Shown piece by piece: positions 1 to 7,046 of a DNA stretch of 7,725 bases. Source of the DNA: Lachnospiraceae bacterium (GTDB taxonomy: Bacteria > Bacillota > Clostridia > Lachnospirales > Lachnospiraceae). Where the stretch lies: positions 3,521-11,245 of the forward strand of contig JAJBTR010000016.1 of NCBI GenBank assembly GCA_020860745.1. Reading direction: 5' to 3'. The notes under the pieces are model-generated. The model was not told the DNA's origin, searched no databases, and saw nothing but the letters and a program-made list of their open reading frames with translations. The translations under genes and the position numbers were made by a program. Every line of letters begins with the position of its first letter. Positions within the stretch are counted from its first letter, which is position 1.

Positions 1-246
1 GAGGATGCCACCCAGGAGGAGGTCGACGCGGCGCTGGCTACCCTGCTTGACGCGGTAGAGGCCCTGAAATCGAACACAGCAGCTGACACGGAGACTGACA
101 CGGAGGATAACACAGCGGCGGCATCGACGACGAGTTCGGAAACAGGAGATACCGCACCGGTGTATATCCTGTTTGTCATTCTGATAATTGCGGCGGTAGC
201 AGCGGCAGCCGTGCTGTATCGTAATAAGAAACGCGCACAGCAGTAA
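1..246 (+). CDS. C-terminal part of a membrane-anchored surface protein with a FIVAR domain (5' end outside the window)
   Basis: Reading frame 1 is open from the window edge to a TAA at 244-246, giving 81 residues; the start is not visible. Residues 1-23 (EDATQEEVDAALATLLDAVE onward) match the end of a FIVAR repeat (Pfam PF07554), a small helical module common in large Gram-positive surface proteins and extracellular glycosidases. A Thr/Asp/Ala/Ser-rich linker follows (about 24-47). A hydrophobic segment runs from about 53 to 72 (VYILFVILIIAAVAAAAVLY) and is followed by the basic tail RNKKRAQQ, so the protein ends in a single membrane helix with its N-terminal bulk outside. The residues ETGD precede the helix where a sortase LPxTG motif would sit, but no LPxTG is present; anchoring is probably by the helix itself. 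The main enzymatic or binding domain lies off-window and cannot be named. The stop is 15 bases before the next ATG, so the protease gene is probably co-transcribed. Confidence 0.85.
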   Translation, partial: EDATQEEVDAALATLLDAVEALKSNTAADTETDTEDNTAAASTTSSETGDTAPVYILFVILIIAAVAAAAVLYRNKKRAQQ

Positions 247-261
247 AGGAGGAGATACATA

Positions 262-3200
262 ATGAAAAAAATGAAGCAGGCTTTAGCGCTTGTTTTGGCA
301 GTCATGCTGATCTCGTCCCTGGCGCAGACGGGCGGCGCCGTGAATGCACTGGCAACAGAAGGCGGTACGGAAAGCAGTGGCAATAGCGGCACCGGGGAAA
401 ACGCGGACGGCAGTGTTTCTGCGGAAACAGAGGAGAGTGCGGAAGCGGAAGAGAGTGCGGCTGGCGGTCTGGATGAGTCGGAGCAGGGAGAGACGGACGG
501 CCTGTCGGATGCGCAGGACGAAGCGTACGGCGAAAGCGCAGACGCTGTCGAAGCGGCGGAAAGCGGGGACGCGGAAGATACAGGAGACGAGGAGTCCGGG
601 GACGTGGAAGATACAGAAGACGGAGAGACTGAGGCTGCGGCGGAGGAGAGCGGATCTGATTTCACGATTACAGAGGTGGATCGAAGTGAGATAGATATCG
701 ATCTGACTTCCGGCATATCCGCTGATTCACTGCCTGAGGCTGCTTCCTACGATGACGAAGATGTAGTAAAGGTTATCATTGAGTTTACAGGGGATTCCGT
801 TGTGGAGGCCAACAGCTCTGCGGAACCGAACAGCATATCTTCTAATCGTAAAACCAGGTCGCTGGAGAGAACCCAGACGAACGCGATCGAGCAGATTGAG
901 GAGGAGGTTCTGGATGGGGAAGAACTGGAGGTAGAGTACCAGTACACCTGGCTGATCAATGCGGTCGCCACGGAAGTCCCGTATGGATCGATCAGTGAGA
1001 TTGAGGATCTGAGCAGGGTGGAAAAGGTCTACATCCAGGAGAGATATGATGTGCCGACGACAGAGGAGACGAGTGACACAATGACTTACTCCTCCGGCTC
1101 CATGATCGGCAAGAGCGATACCTGGGATCTCGGATATACCGGTGAGGGGGAGACGATCGCCATTATCGACACCGGCCTCGATACGGATCATCCCAGCTTT
1201 GCGGCGCTGAGTGAGGATGTCGAGATCTCCGCTACAGAGAGCACGGTTTCTTCTGTGCTGAGTACTCTGAATGTCTATACGAGCTATACCGGTTTGGCGG
1301 TAGATGATGTATATCTCAGCAGCAAGGTGCCCTTTGCGTTCAATTACTGTGACGATGACCTGGACGTCACCCACGATAATGATGACCAGGGCGACCATGG
1401 TACACATGTGGCGGGCATCACTGCGGCTAATGAGCTGGACAGCACAAATGTTGTGGGCGCTGCACCCGACGCGCAGCTGTATGTGATGAAGGTGTTCGGC
1501 AAGGACGGCGGCGCTTACGAGGAGGATATTCTGGCGGCTCTGGAAGACGCCCTGATACTGGACGCGGATGTGATTAACATGAGCCTTGGCTTAACAGCCG
1601 GCTTTTCCACATCCGGAGAAAGCGTTATGGATGCGGTTTACGCCAGTGTGGAGAAGACCGATACGATTCTGGCGGTCGCCGCCGGAAATGAATCCACAAT
1701 GGGTTCCTATAACCTGCTTGGGTATGACAGCAACCTGACCGGCAATCCGGATAACGGAGTCGTTTCTTCACCGGCCACATATGCCAGTGCGCTCAGCGTG
1801 GCCAGCGTGAACAATACTTATGTCACCAGTTATTATGTTGAGGTAAACGGAGAACAAATCTATTACACAGAAGGTTCCGGCGGCATGAATGAGCCTGTAA
1901 GCACGCTGTATGGACAGACGCTGGAGTTCGTTATCATTGACGGATATGGTGAGGAATCAGATTATGAAGGCGTCGACGTGAAGGGAAAAGTCGCAGTGGT
2001 GGAACGCGGCGTCATCCCTTATACCGAGAAGACGGAGGCGGCGGAGGCTGCCGGCGCTGTCGCCTGCCTGGTCTATAATTATGAAAACAGTACAATTAGC
2101 GCTGGACTGAGTGGATCTACCTCCACTATCCCGATGGCCACGTTAACGTTGAGCGGCGGCGAGACCCTGATAGCGGCGGCGGAGGCCGGCGTAACGACGA
2201 TGTATTTCGATTCGGAAGCAGGCAGTTACGAGAATCCTGCCGCTTACGAGATGAGCGATTTTTCTTCGTGGGGTACCACGGCGGAGCTGGCGATTGAGCC
2301 GGATATTACCGCTCCGGGAGGCAGCATCTATTCCACGCTGGACGGAGGAGTTTATGGGACGTACAGCGGCACTTCCATGGCGTCCCCGCAGGTGGCAGGT
2401 ATTTCCGCCCTGGTGGATCAGTATGTGAAAGAGGAGATGGATCTGACCGGCGATGAGGAGGTGCACAATCTCATCACCGCTCTGCTGCTGAGCACTGCCT
2501 CGCCGCTGACCTATGATGAGGATACTTATTATTCTCCCCGTCAGCAGGGATCCGGTCTGGCAAACGCGGCGCTCGCGGTCACCAGCACAGCATATCTGAG
2601 CGTGGATGGAGAGACGGAGCCTCAGATTGAACTGGGCGACGATCCGGAGAAAACCGGAAGCTATTCCTATTCTTTTGATGTGGTTAACTTTGGCGATACC
2701 ACGCTGTATTATGATGTCGACACCTCCGTGCAGACAGAGGATTATGTGGAGTATGACGGCGTAGAATATATGTCGTCCACGCCGGTTAATCTGGATGCCG
2801 ATACTTCCGCCAGCGGGTCTGCCCTCGTGTATACATATGATTATAATGAGGATGGGTTGGCAAATTCCCATGACGCCCGCCAGGCATATCTGATGGTTCA
2901 GAACGGGGAGAGCGTCTCTGACGAAGAGACGTTCCGTTATGACCTGACCGGAGACGGCAGCCTGGGTGAAACTGATATTCAGGCTTATCTGGATACCCTG
3001 GTTGGCAAAACTGACAGTGAGGATGAACTTGACCTTTCAGAACAGACGGTGTGCGTCGGGGCCGGGGAGACCGTTACTGTCAGCGTCGCCATTGAGGTGA
3101 GCGGCGAGAGCATGGACTGGATGGACGAGCATTTTGAAAACGGCATTTATGTGGAGGGATTTACCGTACTGACCGCGAAGAATGGCGGTGTGGATCTGTC

Positions 3201-4212
3201 TCTGCCGTACCTGGCATTCTACGGCGGCTGGGAGGATGCGCCCATGATCGACGGCGGTTATTACTACATGACGGAAGAGGAACTGGCCGGCAGTGCGAGC
3301 CAGGAGGTTAACTATCTCTTCAGCAATATGGATATTGGCGCAGAGGAATACAAAGAGATCGATGAAGAGATGTACGAACTGCTTAAACTATTTGAGGATT
3401 ATGCAATCTCTCCCGGCGATAATCCATACCTGGCTCTGCTTTCCCTTATGGATTTGGATGAGGACGAAGACGAGGGTCTGAATGAGAGCGAGGATGAAGG
3501 TGAGGAAGAGGATGTGAGTGAGGAAATTGACCGGGATCACATCTCCCTTTCCCCGAATGGGGATGGCAATCTCGATTACATTTCTGATATTTATCTGTCC
3601 ATGCTGCGCAATGCGGAGAAAGTGAATATCACCTTTGCTGACGCCGGAACCGGGGAAGTGTATGCGGACAACACCGCCAGCAGGGTCAGCAAGACCTGGT
3701 ATGCTGCTGCAGGTTCCTGTAATATTTTCACGTACAGCGAATCTGTGGGCGGCTATGCCTGGGAGGGCACCGACGCTAACGGTAATTCGCTGGAGAATGG
3801 TACGGTGGTGAAGATGACTGTCTCGGCCTGGCTGACAGAAGATTCCGAGCCTGATGTCTGGGAGGAGACCATCATTATTGACACGGAGGCTCCAGTCCTG
3901 GATCTGGAGGAGAGCAGTTCCTATGTCACGACGAACGCGGATGGCAGCAGAACCCTGACGCTGACATACAGCGACAACGTGGATGTGGCCGCAGTCTGCT
4001 TCCTGTCCGAAGACGGTGAGACTATCCTGGATGTGAAGACCGTGGAACACCCTGAGACCACGGGGGACGCGATGACGATGACATTTGATATCACCGACTA
4101 TGGCGACACCTTCTATGTGACTGTGGGCGACTATGCCATGAATGAGTCCGCTTATCTGATCACAAACTCAGGCGTCTATGTGGATTCGGATGCCGGTCAG
4201 GCGGCGGAGTAA
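262..4212 (+). CDS. Secreted S8 subtilisin-like serine peptidase (lactocepin/C5a-peptidase type) with PA, Fn3-like and dockerin-like modules
   Basis: Exported endopeptidase of 1316 residues. The ATG follows a strong ribosome binding site (AAAGGAGG, 245-252). Residues 1-31 form a signal peptide: basic start, hydrophobic core, cleavage likely after ALA31. Residues 32 to about 135 are a Glu/Asp/Ser/Gly-rich spacer. An I9-like inhibitory propeptide spans about 168-265. The catalytic domain (about 275-775) has Asp303 (IIDTGLD), His379 (GDHGTHVAG), oxyanion Asn476 (AAGNES) and Ser705 (YSGTSMASPQVAG), so it should be active. A PA-type insert lies between Asn and Ser (about 545-650; GKVAVVERG near 575). 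An Fn3-like domain starts near 778 and includes LPYLAFYGGW (982-990); dockerin-like calcium loops interrupt it at 860-913. An acidic hinge (1064-1092) precedes SPNGDG (1097-1102) and Ig-like domains to the end. No C-terminal LPxTG or membrane helix is seen, unlike typical cell-envelope proteinases. The substrate is unknown; nutritional proteolysis or processing of surface proteins is inference. Family assignment is firm and domain edges are approximate. Confidence 0.95.
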   Translation: MKKMKQALALVLAVMLISSLAQTGGAVNALATEGGTESSGNSGTGENADGSVSAETEESAEAEESAAGGLDESEQGETDGLSDAQDEAYGESADAVEAAESGDAEDTGDEESGDVEDTEDGETEAAAEESGSDFTITEVDRSEIDIDLTSGISADSLPEAASYDDEDVVKVIIEFTGDSVVEANSSAEPNSISSNRKTRSLERTQTNAIEQIEEEVLDGEELEVEYQYTWLINAVATEVPYGSISEIEDLSRVEKVYIQERYDVPTTEETSDTMTYSSGSMIGKSDTWDLGYTGEGETIAIIDTGLDTDHPSFAALSEDVEISATESTVSSVLSTLNVYTSYTGLAVDDVYLSSKVPFAFNYCDDDLDVTHDNDDQGDHGTHVAGITAANELDSTNVVGAAPDAQLYVMKVFGKDGGAYEEDILAALEDALILDADVINMSLGLTAGFSTSGESVMDAVYASVEKTDTILAVAAGNESTMGSYNLLGYDSNLTGNPDNGVVSSPATYASALSVASVNNTYVTSYYVEVNGEQIYYTEGSGGMNEPVSTLYGQTLEFVIIDGYGEESDYEGVDVKGKVAVVERGVIPYTEKTEAAEAAGAVACLVYNYENSTISAGLSGSTSTIPMATLTLSGGETLIAAAEAGVTTMYFDSEAGSYENPAAYEMSDFSSWGTTAELAIEPDITAPGGSIYSTLDGGVYGTYSGTSMASPQVAGISALVDQYVKEEMDLTGDEEVHNLITALLLSTASPLTYDEDTYYSPRQQGSGLANAALAVTSTAYLSVDGETEPQIELGDDPEKTGSYSYSFDVVNFGDTTLYYDVDTSVQTEDYVEYDGVEYMSSTPVNLDADTSASGSALVYTYDYNEDGLANSHDARQAYLMVQNGESVSDEETFRYDLTGDGSLGETDIQAYLDTLVGKTDSEDELDLSEQTVCVGAGETVTVSVAIEVSGESMDWMDEHFENGIYVEGFTVLTAKNGGVDLSLPYLAFYGGWEDAPMIDGGYYYMTEEELAGSASQEVNYLFSNMDIGAEEYKEIDEEMYELLKLFEDYAISPGDNPYLALLSLMDLDEDEDEGLNESEDEGEEEDVSEEIDRDHISLSPNGDGNLDYISDIYLSMLRNAEKVNITFADAGTGEVYADNTASRVSKTWYAAAGSCNIFTYSESVGGYAWEGTDANGNSLENGTVVKMTVSAWLTEDSEPDVWEETIIIDTEAPVLDLEESSSYVTTNADGSRTLTLTYSDNVDVAAVCFLSEDGETILDVKTVEHPETTGDAMTMTFDITDYGDTFYVTVGDYAMNESAYLITNSGVYVDSDAGQAAE
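562..627 (+). repeat. 33-bp tandem duplication in the acidic spacer of the protease
   Basis: Two adjacent 33-base units (562-594 and 595-627) are identical at 27 of 33 positions. They encode the 11-residue units SGDAEDTGDEE and SGDVEDTEDGE. A related, shorter duplication (EESA-EA-EESA) lies near 430-460. The pattern suggests that the acidic spacer grew by in-frame slippage or duplication. Its likely role is a flexible, strongly negative linker between the signal peptide and the propeptide (inference). Confidence 0.7.
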
Positions 4213-4257
4213 TACTGACAAAATGGTTATTTTTGAAAAATTAAGTAAAAACAGATA

Positions 4258-4286
4258 TTGACGGTCGACCCTCCCGTTGTTACAAT
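4258..4286 (+). promoter_or_regulatory. Sigma-A-type promoter for the ATP-grasp gene
   Basis: The -35 box TTGACG (4258-4263) and the -10 box TACAAT (4281-4286) are separated by exactly 17 bases, and each differs from consensus by one base. Transcription would start near 4293, about 126 bases before the ATG at 4419. The spacer starts within the 8-base palindrome GGTCGACC (4263-4270), which could be chance or an operator half. The promoter lies directly after the protease gene, so the downstream gene need not depend on protease transcription. Confidence 0.75.
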
Positions 4287-4292
4287 AGAGAT

Positions 4293-4418
4293 AATATACA
4301 TTCGGGAGAGGCAAAGGCGCCGCGGAGAACGAAAGTTTTTCGCAGCGCCTTTTTTATCGCAGAGGATGCTGCGATGCAGCCGCGCGTGGGATCTTATTGA
4401 CAGGGAGGAGCAGAAAAC
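4293..4418 (+). promoter_or_regulatory. Structured 5' leader with attenuator-like alternative pairings
   Basis: This is the segment between the predicted transcription start and the ATG at 4419. It holds a terminator-like hairpin (4313-4355), then a second perfect 7-bp hairpin: ATCGCAG (4356-4362) with CTGCGAT (4369-4375). TCGCAGC at 4340-4346, which overlaps the terminator's 3' arm, is also perfectly complementary to GCTGCGA at 4368-4374. The two foldings exclude each other, as in terminator/antiterminator systems. GCTGC (4368-4372) can also pair with GCAGC (4376-4380). The ribosome binding site GGGAGGAG is at 4403-4410. I do not recognise a known riboswitch class, and the unpaired part before the hairpin (about 20 bases) is too short for most aptamers. 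It could instead be a short independent RNA, or simply the protease gene's terminator placed after a promoter. Confidence 0.5.
4313..4355 (+). terminator. Intrinsic-terminator-like hairpin between protease and ATP-grasp genes
   Basis: The arms AAAGGCGC (4313-4320) and GCGCCTTT (4345-4352) pair perfectly over 8 bp. An inner stem CGAAA (4330-4334) with TTTCG (4338-4342) tops it across an internal loop, and six T residues (4350-4355) close the 3' side. No other terminator lies between the protease stop (4212) and this point, so it probably ends protease-operon transcripts. It also lies downstream of the promoter at 4258-4286, so it should affect transcripts of the next gene as well. Confidence 0.7.
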
Positions 4419-7046
4419 ATGAGTGCATTTGAGCCGATTTTATGCGGGCATCGGGGAGTGGATGAGATTCTGGATCATATCCGTCTGGGGGACAATGTGG
4501 TATGGCAGGTGACGACGCTGGAGGAATTTCAGTGCTTTGCGCTTCCTTTTGTGAAACAGGCGATTGCGGACGGAAGGAATCTGATTTATATGCGGTTCGG
4601 CAATCATGAGCCGCTGCTTACGCCGCAGCCGGGCCTGAAAATTTATGAATTTGACCCGAACGAAGGGTTCGAGACCTTTACGGTAAATATCCGCAGCCGG
4701 ATCACGGAGGAGGGCTACGACGCTTTTTATGTGTTTGACAGTCTTTCCTCCCTCCAGTCAGTCTGGTATACGGACCTGATGATGGGAAATTTTTTCCGTG
4801 TAACCTGTCCGTACCTGTTTATTCTGGATACGGTGGCATATTTTCCGCTGCTGCGGGGGCGTCACTCCTACGATGCGGTGGCGAAAATCCGGGATACGAC
4901 GCAGCTGCTTCTGGATGTGCATTCGGGAGATGGGAAGCTTTATCTCCAGCCGCTGAAGGTCTGGAACCGGAACCTGCCGGAGATGTTTCTTCCGCATGTC
5001 TGTGATATGGAGACAGGAGAGTGTAAGACGCTGCGCGGCGGCATTCCGCTGAGCAGATATTACCAGCTGGCAGATGAAACGGAGGCGGAGAGCCAGGATC
5101 AGAATCTGGACAGCTATGACCGTTTTTTTGCACTGGCGCGCCTGGAATATAAGCACGGGACGTTCAGTGAGGAGACGGAGGACCAGATCATTGAGAGTAC
5201 GATGACAAAGGATGCGCGGCTGCACGAGCGGATTAAGCGGTATTTTCAGCCGAAGGATTACTTCAAACTGCGGGACCGGATGGTGGGGAGCGGCGCGATT
5301 GGCGGAAAGGCCTGCGGGATGCTGCTGGCCAGGCGGATTGTCAGCACCCGTCTGCCGGAATATGCGGCTCACACGGAGCCCCACGATTCCTTTTATATCG
5401 GTTCCGATGTCTTTTATACTTACATCGTGTCGAACGATTGCTGGAAGATGCGGATTGCCCAGCGCACGAAGGAGGGATATTATACGGAGGCGGAGCCTCT
5501 GTGGCAGGCGTTGCTGTCCGGGGAGTTTCCGGCGGATATCCGGGAAAAATTCCGTGCGCTCCTGGAATATTACAGCGGAAGCCCGATTATCGTGCGGTCG
5601 TCCAGCTTTCTGGAGGACGGATTTAATAATGCCTTTGCGGGGAAATACGAGTCCGTGTTCTGTGTGAACCAGGGGACGCCGGAGGAGTGTCTGGAGGCTT
5701 TTGAGAATGCGGTGCGGACGGTCTATGCCAGCACGATGGATCTCTCGGCGCTGGAGTACCGCCGGCAGAGAGGCCTGGAAAATCAGGATGAGCAGATGGC
5801 GGTGCTGGTGCAGCGGGTATCCGGCGCGTTCTGGGGAGATTATTATTTCCCGGCGGCGGCAGGTGTGGGCTACAGCCACAGCCTTTACCGGATGCGGAAG
5901 GATATGGATATGTCAGCAGGGCTGCTCCGGATTGTGGCGGGCCTCGGCACCCGCGCGGTGGACCGTCCGGAGAACGACTATCCGCGCCTGGCCGGCCTCG
6001 ACCGCCCGGCGGTGTCCCTTTACAGCTCTGTGGCGGATAAACACCGCTATTCCCAGAGAAATATTGATGTGCTGGATGTGTCGGATAACCGGATCAAAAC
6101 GGTTACCTTTGATTCTGTTATGGGCCAATTGCCCCTCTGGTATAAAAAAGCGGTGATGGAGCGGGACTATGAGGCGGAGGCCACCCTGAAGCGGCTCAAC
6201 CGCTGGCGGCAGGTCTGGTTTGTCAACTGCCAGAAGCTGCTGGAGAACAGAGAATTTACCACTTATATGCAGAAAATATTGCAGGTTCTCGATGAGGTCT
6301 ACGGAAATCCGGTGGATATCGAATACACGGTAAACATTGACGAGGAGGGAGAGTTTGCGGTCAACCTGGTACAGTGCCGCCCGCTCTACACCGGCGCGGA
6401 GGGCGGTACCGTGCAGATCCCGGAAATCGCGGGGGAAGACATCTTTTTTGAACTTAAGGATTCCTCCATGGGAGACTCCAGGGAAATCCGAGTGGATGTG
6501 GTCGTACAGATTGACCCCATCGGGTATTACGAATATCCTTATAATATGAAGCCGAAAGTAGCGGAGGCGCTACGGAAGCTGAATCTCCACTACCGGGAGC
6601 AGGGAAAGCGGATTCTGCTGATGACGCCCGGCCGGATCGGGACCTCCTCCCCGGAGCTCGGCGTGCCGGTGACCTTTGCCTCCATATCGAACTGCTGCGG
6701 CATCTGCGAGGTATCGGACAACAGGGCAGGGTACATGCCCGAACTCAGCTACGGCAGCCATATGTTCCAGGATCTGGTGGAGGCGGATATCTTTTACAGC
6801 GCGGTCTGGAACGACCACCGGACGCCGGTTTACAGGGAGAACTTTTTCACAGAACTGGAAAATCATTTCGCGGAGATCTGCCCGGATATGGAATCGATGT
6901 TTGGGATGTTCCGCGTGGTGGAGCCGGAGAGATTGTACTACTGGAGCGACGCGAAAGCGGGGAGGACAGTGTGCGGTTACAAAAAAGTGTCGCACCGCGA
7001 TACTTCGCGTGCGAGCGGTTGCGCAGCAAAATCACCGGTTTTCTGA
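4419..7046 (+). CDS. PEP/pyruvate-binding (PPDK N-terminal-type) ATP-grasp protein with a degenerate KaiC-like N-terminal domain
   Basis: Cytoplasmic protein of 875 residues; ATG 4419 follows GGGAGGAG (4403-4410). Residues 1 to about 200 resemble a KaiC/RecA-like fold: GVDEILDHIRLGDNVVWQV where KaiC has its first strand, and a Walker-B-like VFDSLSSL (Asp107), but no GxxxxGK[T/S]. Residues about 288-660 match the ATP-grasp domain of PEP synthase and pyruvate phosphate dikinase (Pfam PF01326): IGGKACGM (294-301), SPIIVRSSSFLEDGFNNAFA (388-407), AGKYESVF (407-414), MAVLVQR near 460, and DIEY (633-636) leading to VQCRPL (651-656), where PEP synthases read DIEW and QSRP. The rest (about 660-854) has LLMTPGRIGTSSPELGVPV (733-751); from memory this resembles the C-terminal part of some PEP-synthase-like proteins of unassigned role. 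The phosphohistidine swivelling domain (GGxxSHAA-type motif) and the PEP-binding barrel are absent, so it cannot be a complete PEP synthase. Its substrate is unknown; an ATP-dependent phosphotransfer role with a partner, or a nucleotide-sensing role, is inference. Residues 855-875 overlap a minus-strand terminator and look non-conserved. Confidence 0.85.
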   Translation: MSAFEPILCGHRGVDEILDHIRLGDNVVWQVTTLEEFQCFALPFVKQAIADGRNLIYMRFGNHEPLLTPQPGLKIYEFDPNEGFETFTVNIRSRITEEGYDAFYVFDSLSSLQSVWYTDLMMGNFFRVTCPYLFILDTVAYFPLLRGRHSYDAVAKIRDTTQLLLDVHSGDGKLYLQPLKVWNRNLPEMFLPHVCDMETGECKTLRGGIPLSRYYQLADETEAESQDQNLDSYDRFFALARLEYKHGTFSEETEDQIIESTMTKDARLHERIKRYFQPKDYFKLRDRMVGSGAIGGKACGMLLARRIVSTRLPEYAAHTEPHDSFYIGSDVFYTYIVSNDCWKMRIAQRTKEGYYTEAEPLWQALLSGEFPADIREKFRALLEYYSGSPIIVRSSSFLEDGFNNAFAGKYESVFCVNQGTPEECLEAFENAVRTVYASTMDLSALEYRRQRGLENQDEQMAVLVQRVSGAFWGDYYFPAAAGVGYSHSLYRMRKDMDMSAGLLRIVAGLGTRAVDRPENDYPRLAGLDRPAVSLYSSVADKHRYSQRNIDVLDVSDNRIKTVTFDSVMGQLPLWYKKAVMERDYEAEATLKRLNRWRQVWFVNCQKLLENREFTTYMQKILQVLDEVYGNPVDIEYTVNIDEEGEFAVNLVQCRPLYTGAEGGTVQIPEIAGEDIFFELKDSSMGDSREIRVDVVVQIDPIGYYEYPYNMKPKVAEALRKLNLHYREQGKRILLMTPGRIGTSSPELGVPVTFASISNCCGICEVSDNRAGYMPELSYGSHMFQDLVEADIFYSAVWNDHRTPVYRENFFTELENHFAEICPDMESMFGMFRVVEPERLYYWSDAKAGRTVCGYKKVSHRDTSRASGCAAKSPVF
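6981..7014 (-). terminator. Intrinsic terminator for the minus-strand Uma2 gene, inside the 3' end of the ATP-grasp gene
   Basis: Read on the minus strand, TCGCACGCGA (7014-7005) pairs with TCGCGGTGCGA (7000-6990) around a 4-base loop, with one bulged base. CAC and then six T residues (6986-6981) follow. This is the form of a factor-independent terminator, and it lies about 160 bases past the Uma2 stop codon. On the plus strand the same bases encode residues from 855 onward of the ATP-grasp protein, so the terminator is embedded in a coding 3' end. Confidence 0.65.

Noticed and set aside
727..1407. Minus-strand open frame of 226 residues within the protease gene (with similar ones at 2143-2871 and 3388-4050)
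   Set aside because: All lie antisense to conserved protease domains and encode low-complexity Ile/Arg/His-rich sequence with no family resemblance; they are shadows.
4229..4241. ATTTTTGAAAAAT inverted repeat after the protease stop
   Set aside because: It has only a one-base loop and A-T pairs, so it would not form a stable terminator; the hairpin at 4313-4355 is the credible one.
4301..4335. Resemblance of CGGGAGAGG and nearby bases to the start of a glycine riboswitch
   Set aside because: The conserved later segments and the CTCTCAGG-like closing strand are absent, and the region is too short for the aptamer fold.
4397..4402. A perfect TTGACA just before the ATP-grasp start codon
   Set aside because: A -10 box at the right distance would fall inside the coding region after the ATG, and none is present there; the 4258-4286 promoter is much better placed.
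5212..5667. Plus-strand open frames in a second frame of the ATP-grasp gene (5212-5667, 5701-6156, 6676-7059)
   Set aside because: Arg/Ser/Trp-rich translations typical of an off-frame reading of GC-rich coding DNA; the in-frame protein shows uninterrupted motifs, so there is no frameshift.
4758..5879. A 373-residue open frame on the minus strand inside the ATP-grasp gene
   Set aside because: It is antisense to a gene with clear family motifs, the product is His/Arg/Leu-rich without recognisable motifs, and its length is explained by the GC-rich codon pattern of the real gene.
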